The notes beneath the pieces are model-generated. The model saw nothing but the letters and a program-made list of their open reading frames with translations, ran no database searches and had not been told where the DNA came from. From contig NZ_JABEBY010000011.1 of assembly GCF_046719765.1 (NCBI RefSeq), forward strand, positions 1 through 64,000: a stretch of 64,000 nt of DNA. The letters run 5' to 3'. Shown here piece after piece: positions 50,572 to 59,701 of the stretch (within the stretch, counting starts at the first letter, position 1; every line of letters begins with the position of its first letter). Made by a program: the position numbers and the translations under genes. The DNA comes from Halonotius sp046719765. Its GTDB lineage: Archaea > Halobacteriota > Halobacteria > Halobacteriales > Haloferacaceae.

Positions 50572-50647
50572 CCCCCGCGTTTCGCGTTCGTCGCGTCCCG
50601 ACCGACTCTCCGCCGTTGTTTTACTCCCGCGGCGTCTTCGCCTCCCC

Positions 50648-51760
50648 ATGACACTGCTGGGAGCCCACCACGATGATCTCGGGGCGACGTACGTCGAGCG
50701 CGGCGGTCGACAGCTCGTCGCTCACTACGGCCGACCCGAAGTCGCCCACCGGGCAGTTCGCAACGGTGTCGGCGTCATCGAACAGGGGTATGGGATCGTC
50801 GCGGTCACCGGCTCCGAACGCGTCGACTACGTCGACAACATCGTCACCAACCGCGTGCCCGCAAGCGATGGTGAGGGCTGTTATGCCTTCGTCCTCGACC
50901 CACAGGGCCGGATCGAAACTGACTGCTACATCTACAACGCCGACGAGCAGCTGCTGTTGTTTACGCCACCATCCGAGGTTGAAGAACTGGTCGCCGACTG
51001 GTCGGAGAAGATCTTCGTGCAGGATGTCGCCATCGACGACGTGTCGGCTGACTACGGCGTCTTCGGTATTCATGGCCCCTCAGCGACCGAGAAGGTTGCC
51101 TCGGTGCTCAACCACGCCGGCGCGCCCGAACCCGAACTCCACTTCGATCGGGGGTCGATGGGCGACGCCGGCGTCACGGTCGTCGCCAGCGACAACCCGA
51201 CCGGCGAGGACGGCTACACGGTGATCTGTGGGGCCGACGACGCGCCCGGGGTCTTCGATACGCTGCTCAACCATGGGCTCAACGCCGCGCCGTTCGGCGA
51301 GGCAACCTGGAACACGCTGACGCTGGAGGCCGGCACGCCGCGGTTTGCCTCGGAGCTACAGGGTGCGATCCCGAACACGGTCGGCGCGCGCCACGCTGTC
51401 GACTTCGAGAAGGGCTGCTTTATCGGCCAGGAGGTCGTCTCAAAGGTCGAAAACCGCGGCCGGCCGAGCAAGCAACTGCTCGGACTTCGTCTCGACGCCC
51501 CCTGTGGGGCCGGCGACGACCTCCGTGTCGACGGCGACGCTGTCGGGGAGCTGACGCGGGCGATCGAGAGCCCCTCGATCGGCGAACCGATCGCGCTGGC
51601 CTTCTGTGCCAGCGACGCGCTTGACGGCCCGTTTACCGTGGGATCGGCAGCCGCCGAGGCCGACGGGGCTGCTGACGAACCCACCGTGGTCGACGCCGAC
51701 CGTATCGAACTGCCGTTCGTCGATGGAAGTGCGGCTTCGCTTCGCTGTCCGCGGTACTAG
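50648..51760 (+). CDS. YgfZ/GcvT-domain protein
   Basis: 370 residues from the ATG at 50648; 36 upstream codons are open but unlike the family. The folate-binding GcvT fold is recognisable (GIVAVTGSERVDYVDNIVTNRV, CYAFVLDPQGRIETDCYIYN). The YgfZ signature KGCFIGQEVVSKVENRGR (about 256-273) supports a role in Fe-S cluster metabolism rather than glycine cleavage. No gcvH or gcvP is near. Confidence 0.88.
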   Translation: MTLLGAHHDDLGATYVERGGRQLVAHYGRPEVAHRAVRNGVGVIEQGYGIVAVTGSERVDYVDNIVTNRVPASDGEGCYAFVLDPQGRIETDCYIYNADEQLLLFTPPSEVEELVADWSEKIFVQDVAIDDVSADYGVFGIHGPSATEKVASVLNHAGAPEPELHFDRGSMGDAGVTVVASDNPTGEDGYTVICGADDAPGVFDTLLNHGLNAAPFGEATWNTLTLEAGTPRFASELQGAIPNTVGARHAVDFEKGCFIGQEVVSKVENRGRPSKQLLGLRLDAPCGAGDDLRVDGDAVGELTRAIESPSIGEPIALAFCASDALDGPFTVGSAAAEADGAADEPTVVDADRIELPFVDGSAASLRCPRY

Positions 51761-51808
51761 TCTCGGGCCGCCGAAACCGCCTTCCCCGCTGTCTGCCTAT
51801 CGGCGGCT

Positions 51809-52438
51809 ATGCCATCGACGCTCGTCCACATCGCGGTCGCGGGGCTGCTCGGGACTGCCCTCCTTGGAGCGGCCTTCGACCGCCGGGCGATCCTGACAGT
51901 CATGGCCGTCGCCGCGGTGCCGGATCTCGATACACTGCTCGGCCTTTGGTTGCCCGGGGCCCACCGGGCGTATCTCCACACGCTCGTCCTGCCGGCGGTT
52001 CTCGGGATCGTGCTCTGGTGGGATGTTGCCGTCCGCTCGGAGTCGACGCTCCGCCGGCGGTGGGGTGCGACCGGGGTTCGCGTGGCGTGGGTGAGCCTCG
52101 TCGGGATGGTTCTCGCCCACAGCCTCTATGACGGCGTCGTCAACGGTGTGAATCTGTTCTGGCCATTGCAGGATCGCTTCTACGACCTCTCGGGACATCT
52201 GCTGTACTCGACACAGCGCGGTCTGCTCCAGACGTTTGTCGACCTCTCTCCCGGCGGCACCGTCGAGGGAACGACCGCCACCACCCACTACTACACCGGT
52301 GTCGACCCGAATCGGGGTGCGGAACCCGAAAACGTCGAGCGGATCTTCCATCTGGTGCAGTCCGGCGAGCGACTGCTGTTGATGGTTGCCGGCTTCGGTG
52401 TCGTCGCACTGCGGCTGTGGCGGGACGATGAGGAGTGA
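51809..52438 (+). CDS. Membrane-bound metal-dependent hydrolase (YdjM-like)
   Basis: 209 residues. It starts MPSTLVHIAVAGLLG, with His at the first helix. VAAVPDLDTLLGLWLPGAHRAYLHTLVLP carries the P-D-x-D and H-R-x-x-x-H metal motifs. Further helices include VSLVGMVLAHSLYDGV. The family is widespread in archaea; substrate unknown. Confidence 0.85.
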   Translation: MPSTLVHIAVAGLLGTALLGAAFDRRAILTVMAVAAVPDLDTLLGLWLPGAHRAYLHTLVLPAVLGIVLWWDVAVRSESTLRRRWGATGVRVAWVSLVGMVLAHSLYDGVVNGVNLFWPLQDRFYDLSGHLLYSTQRGLLQTFVDLSPGGTVEGTTATTHYYTGVDPNRGAEPENVERIFHLVQSGERLLLMVAGFGVVALRLWRDDEE

Positions 52439-52561
52439 GTGGTATGTTGATTCACGGCGGCGCGATCGGGGTGCGTCCGTTCTGAGCGACCACCGTGGGA
52501 CAGGCGCATTGTGGATCGCTATCTCACAATGCATTTAGCCGCCGAACGCATCGAGACGCGT

Positions 52562-53170
52562 ATGGACTACGAGGCGACGCTCGACCGGGCGATGGAGGAT
52601 CTCCCCGATTTTCAGGGCTCCGACGAACGGCTTGACGTACCGGACGCCGAGGCCCAGAAGGACGGCGCGTTCACACGGCTGACTAACCTCTCGGCGATCG
52701 GCGACGCGCTCAACCGCGAGCCGGAACACATCCACAGCGCGATCCAACAGGAACTCGGCACCGCCGGCCAGTACGAGGACGGCCGCGCCCGCTACAACGG
52801 CGACTTCTCCGGCGACGATTTCGATGCCGCCATCGACGCCTACATCGCCGAATACGTCACCTGCTCGGAGTGTGGGCTGCCCGACACCAAGCTCGTCACC
52901 GAAAACCGCACCCAGATGCTTCGGTGTGAGGCCTGTGGTGCCTTCCGCCCGGTTGCCAAACGACAGTCGAGCTCCCAGCGCACCGACCGCCCCGATGTCG
53001 AGGAGGGCGAAACCTACCACGTCAAGATCACTGGTACCGGCCGCAAGGGCGACGGTGTCGCCGAGAAAGGCAAGTACACGATCTTCGTCCCCGGCGCGGA
53101 GGAGGGCGACGAGGTCGACATCTACATCAAAAACATCAGCGGGACGCTCGCCTTCGCCCGACTGGACTGA
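52562..53170 (+). CDS. Translation initiation factor aIF2 beta with TRAM domain
   Basis: 202 residues from the ATG at 52562; upstream codons look spurious. The N-terminal domain (MDYEATLDRAMEDLP) binds the gamma subunit. A middle domain (FTRLTNLSAIGDALNREPEHIHSAIQQELGTAGQ) and a zinc ribbon CSECGLPDTKLVTENRTQMLRCEACGA follow. The C-terminal TRAM domain (about 150-202, YHVKITGTGRKGDGVAEKGKYTIFVPGA) is the RNA-binding extension known from haloarchaeal aIF2 beta. With alpha and gamma it delivers Met-tRNAi to the ribosome. Confidence 0.94.
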   Translation: MDYEATLDRAMEDLPDFQGSDERLDVPDAEAQKDGAFTRLTNLSAIGDALNREPEHIHSAIQQELGTAGQYEDGRARYNGDFSGDDFDAAIDAYIAEYVTCSECGLPDTKLVTENRTQMLRCEACGAFRPVAKRQSSSQRTDRPDVEEGETYHVKITGTGRKGDGVAEKGKYTIFVPGAEEGDEVDIYIKNISGTLAFARLD

Positions 53171-53246
53171 TCTCCATACGCCCTGACTGGCGTGAGCCAG
53201 CGACGGTCGGCAGCTTTTCATACCGCCGACGGCGACCCCACAGACA

Positions 53247-53888
53247 GTGACCGCCTCCGCCGTTGTCTTCGATCTGTTCGGTACGCTCGTCACCATCGAC
53301 GACACTCCCGAACCAGCGGCGGCCATCGCCGACGAACTCACCGCCCGCGGCGTCAGCGTCCCCGACGACTGGGCGGCCGCCTACACCGAACCCCATATCG
53401 ACGCCCAAGCGGGAGCCGAAGTTCCGTTGCCGGATCACGTCGCTGCCGCGCTCGACAGCCGCGGGATCGACGTGCCGGACACCACCGCCCGTCAAGCCGT
53501 CATCGACGCCTTCGAGCCAACCATCGAGACCGCCACCGGCGCGGTCGACGCTGTCGCCGCCGCCAGCGAGGGCCGCCCGGTCGGCCTGCTGTCGAACTGT
53601 GCGGTTCCGGAGCTGGTCGACCGAACGCTGCGCCGGTCGACCCTTGATCCCGCCAGCTTCGATGCCATCGTTGCCAGCGTCGACTGCGGCTGGCGAAAAC
53701 CCGATCCGCGAGCGTTCGCAACGATCGCCGACCGCCTCGGCGTCGACAGCGGTGATCTCGTCGTCGTCGGCGATACCCCCGAAACCGACGGCGGGATCAC
53801 CGACCCCGGTGGGGAGTTTGTCGATATCGCCGACACGCCGCTCCCCGAACTTCCGGTGCGATTCAGTGAGGGGGAGCTATGTCGCTGA
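53247..53888 (+). CDS. HAD-family phosphatase in cobalamin cluster
   Basis: 213 residues with a GTG start. HAD motifs: FDLFGTLVTI (I, Asp nucleophile), LLSNCAVPEL (II), CGWRKPDPRAF (III, Lys) and VVVGDTPETDGG (IV, Asp). Its end overlaps the start of cbiB by 10 bp, so it is co-translated with cobalamin genes. Archaea lack an obvious CobC; this enzyme could act as alpha-ribazole-5'-phosphate or adenosylcobalamin-5'-phosphate phosphatase. That is context-based inference. Confidence 0.85.
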   Translation: MTASAVVFDLFGTLVTIDDTPEPAAAIADELTARGVSVPDDWAAAYTEPHIDAQAGAEVPLPDHVAAALDSRGIDVPDTTARQAVIDAFEPTIETATGAVDAVAAASEGRPVGLLSNCAVPELVDRTLRRSTLDPASFDAIVASVDCGWRKPDPRAFATIADRLGVDSGDLVVVGDTPETDGGITDPGGEFVDIADTPLPELPVRFSEGELCR

Positions 53889-54808
53889 TGGCTGCCGGCG
53901 TCGTGCTCGCGGCTGTCGGCGGCGATCATCTGGCTGGCGAGCCGCCGGCGCGGCTCCATCCGGTCGCGCTCTTTGGCCGGCTGGTCGGCCCAATCGACCG
54001 CGAGTGGCGTGCTCCCCGACTTGTCGGCAGCGTTGCCGCGGTTGGTCTCCCGCTTTTCGCGGCCGTGGCTGTCGCCCTTGCGGTGTGGCTCGCTGGCGAC
54101 ATCGCACCGCTGGCCGGTGGTGTCATCGCCGCCCTGATCCTATTTTCGACGATCAGCCTCCGGCTACTTTGTACAACCGCCGGCGATGTCCTTGCGCAAA
54201 CAGACACTGACCTCGCGGGCGCACGCGAAGCATTGCTCGCTCTTGCTGGCCGTGACGCCGCCGACCTCTCGGCGGCCCACGTTCGGAGCGCGGCCGTCGA
54301 GAGCGTCGCCGAAAACCTCTCGGATGGCTTCCTTGCGCCGCTGGTCGGCTTCGGCGTTGCCAGCGTCGTCGCCGGCTGGTGGTTGTCTCCGGGCGTAACG
54401 CTGCCGGCTGCGACCGCGGCGGCCGCCTGGATCAAGGCTGTCAACACGATGGATTCGATGGTCGGCTACCGCTCGAAACCGGTCGGCTGGGCGGCTGCCC
54501 GACTCGACGACCTCGTCATGTGGGTTCCGGCCCGGCTGACGGCGCTGGCGATCTCTGCGGCCGCGCTGTCGCCCGATCCCGTGTTGACAGGTCGACGCTG
54601 GGCGCGGCTGCCGGCCTCGCCGAACGCCGGCTGGCCGATGGCGACGCTGGCGGCCGCCCTCGGTGTTCGACTCGAAAAGCCGGGCCACTACACGCTCAAC
54701 TCGGTGGCCGCGTTGCCAACGACCGCCGAGGGCCACTACGGGGTTACACTCGTCGGCCGGGCCGGCTGGCTCACCGCGCTTGCCACGGTGGTGATCGTCG
54801 GTGTCTGA
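53879..54808 (+). CDS. cbiB: Adenosylcobinamide-phosphate synthase CbiB
   Basis: 309 residues, polytopic membrane protein. Signature pieces: GDHLAGEPPARLHPVALFGRLVGPIDREW at the N-terminus, ESVAENLSDGFLAPLVGFGVA, and AAAWIKAVNTMDSMVGYRSKPVGWAAARLDDL. It attaches the aminopropanol phosphate arm to adenosylcobyric acid. It overlaps HAD upstream and cobS downstream (8 bp, GTG start). Confidence 0.94.
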   Translation: MSLMAAGVVLAAVGGDHLAGEPPARLHPVALFGRLVGPIDREWRAPRLVGSVAAVGLPLFAAVAVALAVWLAGDIAPLAGGVIAALILFSTISLRLLCTTAGDVLAQTDTDLAGAREALLALAGRDAADLSAAHVRSAAVESVAENLSDGFLAPLVGFGVASVVAGWWLSPGVTLPAATAAAAWIKAVNTMDSMVGYRSKPVGWAAARLDDLVMWVPARLTALAISAAALSPDPVLTGRRWARLPASPNAGWPMATLAAALGVRLEKPGHYTLNSVAALPTTAEGHYGVTLVGRAGWLTALATVVIVGV

Positions 54809-55577
54809 ATCGAACCCGCTGCTTGCTGCCGGCCGAGCGATCCGCGGCGCAGTCGGCTTTCTGACGCGGATTCCGGTCGGCGGTACCGAGGCAGACTGGG
54901 TGGCCTTCTGCCGACGCGCCTACAGCCTGCCGGTGGTCGGCTACCTCGTCGGCGGCCTCGCCGGGAGCGTGTTCTTCCTGCCGGTGCAGCCACCGACACT
55001 CGTCGCTGCCTATCTCGTTGGGCTCTATCTGCTAACCGGGGTGACCCACGCCGATGGGGTGGCGGATCTCGGCGACACGTTAGCGGTTCACGGTGACGCC
55101 GACCGCAAACGCGACGTGCTGAAGGATTCAGCCACCGGCGTCGGCGGGACGCTGCTGTTGGCCGTCACGCTGTTCGTCGTTGCCCTCGGTGCCCTCTCGT
55201 TTGCGGGGATCGGGCCGTGGCGGGCCCTCCGGCTCGTTGTCGCCGCTGAGGTCGGCGCGAAACTCGGGATGGTACTGGTCGCCTGTTACGGCCGGCCGGC
55301 CCACGAGGGGCTCGGCTCACAGCTTGTCGGCGAGCTCACCCACCGGTCGTTGGCGCCGGCGATCGCGGTGTCGCTGCCGGCGATCGCCGCTGCCCCGAAC
55401 GGGCTGGCGCCCGCCCTCGTGGCTGCGGTGGCAACCGGGCCGGCGGTTGGGGTGACCGTGTTGACGTGGGGCCACCGCACACTCGGCGGTGTGAGCGGTG
55501 ATCTGCTCGGGGCGACAAACGAGATCGGTCGCGCACTCGCGCTCCACGTGGGGGTGTCGGTATGGATTCTGACGTGA
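54801..55577 (+). CDS. cobS: Adenosylcobinamide-GDP ribazoletransferase CobS
   Basis: 258 residues with a GTG start inside the cbiB end. Membrane helices plus the conserved GAVGFLTRIPVGG and the acidic loop THADGVADLGDTLAVHGDADRKRDVLKDSATGVGG. It joins alpha-ribazole (or its phosphate) to GDP-cobinamide, the last step of cobalamin assembly. It overlaps cobY by 16 bp. Confidence 0.95.
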   Translation: MSESNPLLAAGRAIRGAVGFLTRIPVGGTEADWVAFCRRAYSLPVVGYLVGGLAGSVFFLPVQPPTLVAAYLVGLYLLTGVTHADGVADLGDTLAVHGDADRKRDVLKDSATGVGGTLLLAVTLFVVALGALSFAGIGPWRALRLVVAAEVGAKLGMVLVACYGRPAHEGLGSQLVGELTHRSLAPAIAVSLPAIAAAPNGLAPALVAAVATGPAVGVTVLTWGHRTLGGVSGDLLGATNEIGRALALHVGVSVWILT

Positions 55578-56260
55578 GCGACACCCCGGTCGCCGAGGAC
55601 GACACGCAGGCGATGGTTGAGGACAACACGCGAGCGACGACCGAAGGCGAGACCGAGACGCGGGCGACGACCGGGCTGATCATGTGTGGCGGCGAGGGCA
55701 GCCGCCTCCGGCCGGCCGTCGGCGACACCGAAAAACCGCTTGTCGCGGTCGGCGGCGAGCCGATGATCGACCGGGTTGTGGCCGCGTTGCGGGCGAGTTC
55801 GCTGACGACGATCGTGGGGGCAGTTTCGCCGGCAACGCCGGCGACGGCTGCTCATCTCGCCGATCTCGATGGGGTCGACCTCATCGAGACGGCGGGTGAG
55901 GGGTATGTTGCTGATCTCACCGAGGCACTCGCTGTCTGTGATAGCCCAACTGTAACCGTCGCCGCCGACCTCCCGTTGCTCACCGCCGGCCATATCGACC
56001 GGGCGGTCGCGGCCGCCGGCGACGACTCGCTGACCGTCTGTGTGCCGGCATCGCTCTGTGCGGAGCTGGGCCTCAGCGCGGAGCCAACCCGCGATCACGA
56101 CGGAGAGACAGTCGTGCCGACCGGGTTCAATATCGTCGGCGACGACGCCGAGCGAACAGCCGTCTGGCGGGCCCCACGGCTCGCCGCGAACATCAACCGC
56201 CCGGCTGACTACCGGGTCGTCGAGGCGTGGCTCGATAGCGACACCCAAACGAAACTTTGA
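55562..56260 (+). CDS. cobY: GTP:adenosylcobinamide-phosphate guanylyltransferase CobY
   Basis: 232 residues. An acidic N-terminal extension of about 35 residues, then the nucleotidyltransferase start GLIMCGGEGSRLRPAVGDTEKPLVAVGGEPMIDRV, with VTVAADLPLLTAGHID mid-protein. CobY is the archaeal replacement for CobU and makes GDP-cobinamide. The 80-bp gap after it carries a fresh AT-rich promoter for the following cobD. Confidence 0.92.
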   Translation: MDSDVSDTPVAEDDTQAMVEDNTRATTEGETETRATTGLIMCGGEGSRLRPAVGDTEKPLVAVGGEPMIDRVVAALRASSLTTIVGAVSPATPATAAHLADLDGVDLIETAGEGYVADLTEALAVCDSPTVTVAADLPLLTAGHIDRAVAAAGDDSLTVCVPASLCAELGLSAEPTRDHDGETVVPTGFNIVGDDAERTAVWRAPRLAANINRPADYRVVEAWLDSDTQTKL

Positions 56261-56340
56261 GTGAGACAAAAAACACCTCGTTGATGTCCAGTCAGAGTAT
56301 GACATAACAAAATAATGTTTATATCACTCACGACCAATCG

Positions 56341-57351
56341 GTGGGTGTGGATCCAGATGCGATCGACACCGTCGATCGGGTGGCTCACGGTGGGACAGCC
56401 GATCCGGAGCTTGTCGATTTTAGTGCCAACACGAACCCCCAGACGCCGGATGGCGTCGCTGCCGTCTACGAGGCAGCCCTCTCCGCGGCCGGACGGTATC
56501 CGGCGGATGACTACTACGAGTTTCGGGCGGCCGCCGCCGACTATCTCGGCGTCACGGGCGGTCAGATCATCCCGACCGCTGGAGGGTTAGCCGGTATTCG
56601 CCTCCTCTGTTCGGTTGTGATCGACAGCGGTGACAGTGTCGCCGTCCCGACCCCGAGTTTCAGCGAGTACGCCCGCGAGGTTCGCCTCCAGGGCGGGGAG
56701 CCGACGTTCGTCCCCCACGACGAGATCACCGATATCGATCCGGCCGCCCACCGTCTGGTGATCGTCTGCAACCCGAACAACCCGACCGGCGAGAGCTACG
56801 CCCATGCGATGCTCCAGGAACTCGCCGACCGCTGCCGGGACGCCGACACGGTGTTGTTGGTCGATGAGGCGTTTCTCGACTACACCACCGAGCCGTCGCT
56901 TGCCGGCACCCCAGGTGTTGTCGTCGCCCGATCGCTGACGAAGATCTTTGGCTTGCCGGGGCTTCGGGCCGGCTTTCTTGTCGCCACCGGCACCCGTCAG
57001 GAACAACTTGACGTTGCCCGCCCGACGTGGGCACTGAGCACGCCGGCGGCTGCGGTCGGGGCCCACTGCCTGCGTGATACCGAGTTTGTCGCCGAGACCC
57101 GGGAGTGCGTCGCCGCCGAGCGGGAGCGCATGCGCGACCGCCTCGCCGACCGGTTTCGGGTCACCCCCTCCGAGGCCCCGTTTCTGCTCTGTGAAACGTC
57201 GGAGCCGGTCGGCGATCTGATCGAGGACGCCCGGGCGGCCGGTCTCACCGTTCGGGATGCGACGACCTTCCGTGGGCTCGACTCCCACATCCGTGTTGCG
57301 GTCAAGCGCCCCGAGCAAAACGACCGACTGCTTGCGGCTCTTGACGTGTAG
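56341..57351 (+). CDS. cobD: Threonine-phosphate decarboxylase-like aminotransferase CobD
   Basis: 336 residues with a GTG start at 56341 (a second GTG at 56347). PLP fold-type I: VDFSANTNPQTPDGV, GGLAGIRLLCSVV, CNPNNPTGESY, LVDEAFLDYT, and ARSLTKIFGLPGLRAGFLVA with the PLP lysine in SLTK. It is HisC-like, but the N-terminal HGG and SANTNP plus context favour CobD, which makes aminopropanol phosphate from threonine phosphate. A TATA-like TTTATAT at about 56318 precedes it. Confidence 0.9.
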   Translation: MGVDPDAIDTVDRVAHGGTADPELVDFSANTNPQTPDGVAAVYEAALSAAGRYPADDYYEFRAAAADYLGVTGGQIIPTAGGLAGIRLLCSVVIDSGDSVAVPTPSFSEYAREVRLQGGEPTFVPHDEITDIDPAAHRLVIVCNPNNPTGESYAHAMLQELADRCRDADTVLLVDEAFLDYTTEPSLAGTPGVVVARSLTKIFGLPGLRAGFLVATGTRQEQLDVARPTWALSTPAAAVGAHCLRDTEFVAETRECVAAERERMRDRLADRFRVTPSEAPFLLCETSEPVGDLIEDARAAGLTVRDATTFRGLDSHIRVAVKRPEQNDRLLAALDV

Positions 57352-57408
57352 GGCGGCTCGACCGCCTCCGGTCGCAACCCAGATACCTGTGGCGTCCAAG
57401 AGAGGTGT

Positions 57409-58101
57409 ATGACAGCCGACACCGACGACGATCGTCCCCGCCATCGACAGACGCCGGGCGGCGGCGTCGCCCCTGAGGCCCGCCCGATCGAGCCCGCCGC
57501 CCCCGAGGAGTTCGGCCTCGTACAGGCCTTCTGGGGTGACGGCAAGGGCAAAACAACTGCGGCAATGGGGATGGGCTTTCGCGCAGCGGGCCACGGCTAC
57601 CGCGTCCACATGCTGCAGTTCATGAAAGGTGGCGCGGACAGCGTCGACGACGTACGCGGGGAATACAACGCCATCGCGGCGATGCCGGGGTTTTCCTACG
57701 AGAATACGGGCCACTACGGTTGGCACAACATGGCCGACGGCAGCCGCGAGGAGGATCACGAATCCGAAGCCAACGCTGGTTTCGACCGAACGCGGGATCT
57801 CGTCGCCGGCGCGGGCGAGGCCGACCTCGATTCGCCCTTTCCTCTCGACAGTGACCCCGCCGACGGCGTCCATATGCTGATCCTTGACGAAATCCTCTAT
57901 GCCGCCGACCGCGATCTCGTCGCCCCCGAGGCGGTCTGTGACCTCATCGAGACCAAACCCGACGGACTCGAACTCGTTTTGACGGGGAGCCACACCGAAC
58001 CGACCTATCTCACCGACCACGCTGATCTGATCTCCGAAATCAGTAAGCGAAAACATCCGATCGATGCCGGCCAGCGCGCCCGCTCCGGCACCGAATACTG
58101 A
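57409..58101 (+). CDS. cobA: Cob(I)yrinic acid a,c-diamide adenosyltransferase (CobA/BtuR)
   Basis: 230 residues. A disordered N-terminus (about 1-40) leads to the P-loop GDGKGKTTAAMGMGFRAAGHGYRVHMLQFMKG, then LDEILYAADRDLV and LVLTGSHTEPTYL. It adenosylates the corrin cobalt. A moderately large insert (DGSREEDHESEANAGFD) sits before the Walker B region. It ends 1 bp before cbiP. Confidence 0.94.
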   Translation: MTADTDDDRPRHRQTPGGGVAPEARPIEPAAPEEFGLVQAFWGDGKGKTTAAMGMGFRAAGHGYRVHMLQFMKGGADSVDDVRGEYNAIAAMPGFSYENTGHYGWHNMADGSREEDHESEANAGFDRTRDLVAGAGEADLDSPFPLDSDPADGVHMLILDEILYAADRDLVAPEAVCDLIETKPDGLELVLTGSHTEPTYLTDHADLISEISKRKHPIDAGQRARSGTEY

Positions 58102-58102
58102 G

Positions 58103-59677
58103 ATGGCCCGCACCGTCCTCGTCGCTGGCACCGCCTCCCACGTCGGCAAATCGACGGTCGCGGCGGGGCTCTGTCGCCTGCTGGCCGACCGCGGTGTCTC
58201 GGTCGCGCCATTCAAAGCCCAAAACATGAGCAACAACGCGCGGGCGGTGCCGCGCGCACCCGAAACGATGGCTGATACCGGCGACGACACCGCCAGCGTC
58301 GACAGCGATGCCTACGGCGAGATCGGTGTCTCCCAGTACGTCCAAGCACGGGCCGCCCGCATCTCGCCGACGACCGACTGCAACCCCGTTTTACTCAAAC
58401 CCCGCGGTGAGGGCGAGTCCCAACTCGTCGTCGACGGCGTCGCCGTCGGCCACTACGCGGCCGGCCAGTATTACGACGACCACTGGGAGACCGCCCGCGC
58501 GGCCGCCGTTGACGCCCACGACCGACTGGCGGCCGCCCACGACGTGATCGTCGCCGAAGGTGCGGGCTCGATTGCCGAAATCAACTTCCACGACCGCGAT
58601 CTCGCCAACGTCGAAACCGCTCGGTTCGCCGACGCCGATATCCTGCTCGTCGGCGATATCGAGCGCGGCGGCGTCTTCGCCTCGCTGGTTGGCACGCTGG
58701 AGCTGATGCCCGATGACCTCCGCGAGCAGGTCGTCGGCGTCGTCATCACGAAGTTCCGCGGCGACGCCGACCTGCTGGCTCCCGGCATCGCGGCCTTCGA
58801 GGAGCGAACCGGCGTCGACGTGCTCGGTGTCATCCCCTACGACGATCCGGGGCTGCCGGCCGAGGATAGCGTCGATCTGCCGGCGACCGACGAGCGCGCC
58901 GTCCGCGGAGACGACGACGGCGTCGCTCCCGAGCACTCGGCGACGGTCGCCGTCCCGCGACTCCCGCGCGTCTCGAATTTTACGGATCTCGAACCGCTGG
59001 CCACCGAGCCGGGCGTTCGGGTCGCCTACGTCCCGCTGGATGCGTCGCTCGACGACGCCGATGCGGTCGTGATTCCCGGCACGAAAAACACCGTTGACGA
59101 CCTGCTGGCGATCAAAGACGCCGGTTTCGACGCGGAACTCCGCGCCTTCGACGGCCCGATCGTCGGCCTCTGTGGCGGCTATCAGATCCTCGGTGAGCGG
59201 ATCGACAACGCCGAAATCGAGGGGGCTGATGTCGACAGCGAGGGCTCAACGCTCGACGGTGTCGGACTGCTGCCGGTGACAACGACGTTCAGCGAGACCA
59301 AACGCGTCGTTGATACAACGCTTGACCTCGACGGGGTGGGCCCGCTTGCGGATGCGAGCGGATCGGTCGCCGGCTACGAGATCCATATGGGCTCCACCGA
59401 GGCGGCCGAGCCCGTCGAGACGCCGTTCGCGGGCGACGGCGAGGCAACGGCCGCGCTCGGAGCCAGCCGCGGCGATGTGCTCGGCTGTTACCTCCACGGC
59501 CTGTTCGAAAACGAGACGGCGAGAACAGCGTTCGTGGATCGGGTTTTCGATGCGGCCGGCCGTGAGCGGCCCACGGGAGCGACGCCCGACGCGTCGCCGT
59601 ACACACAGGCTGCCACGCTGGTGGCCGAGCACTGTTCGCTCGACGTTCTCGCTGCGCGACCCGACGATCAACACTAA
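58103..59677 (+). CDS. cbiP: Cobyric acid synthase CbiP
   Basis: 524 residues from the ATG at 58103. The N-terminal P-loop synthetase domain (VLVAGTASHVGKSTVAAGL; FKAQNMSNNA) is followed by the class I amidotransferase domain, with nucleophile Cys in VGLCGGYQIL (about 360) and catalytic His in GCYLHGLFENE. It amidates four side chains of adenosylcobyrinate diamide. A short acidic insert (VPRAPETMADTGDDTASVDSD) is present after the ATPase motif. Confidence 0.95.
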   Translation: MARTVLVAGTASHVGKSTVAAGLCRLLADRGVSVAPFKAQNMSNNARAVPRAPETMADTGDDTASVDSDAYGEIGVSQYVQARAARISPTTDCNPVLLKPRGEGESQLVVDGVAVGHYAAGQYYDDHWETARAAAVDAHDRLAAAHDVIVAEGAGSIAEINFHDRDLANVETARFADADILLVGDIERGGVFASLVGTLELMPDDLREQVVGVVITKFRGDADLLAPGIAAFEERTGVDVLGVIPYDDPGLPAEDSVDLPATDERAVRGDDDGVAPEHSATVAVPRLPRVSNFTDLEPLATEPGVRVAYVPLDASLDDADAVVIPGTKNTVDDLLAIKDAGFDAELRAFDGPIVGLCGGYQILGERIDNAEIEGADVDSEGSTLDGVGLLPVTTTFSETKRVVDTTLDLDGVGPLADASGSVAGYEIHMGSTEAAEPVETPFAGDGEATAALGASRGDVLGCYLHGLFENETARTAFVDRVFDAAGRERPTGATPDASPYTQAATLVAEHCSLDVLAARPDDQH

Positions 59678-59701
59678 GCCACGGCCGCCCCGAGTGAGCG
59701 T

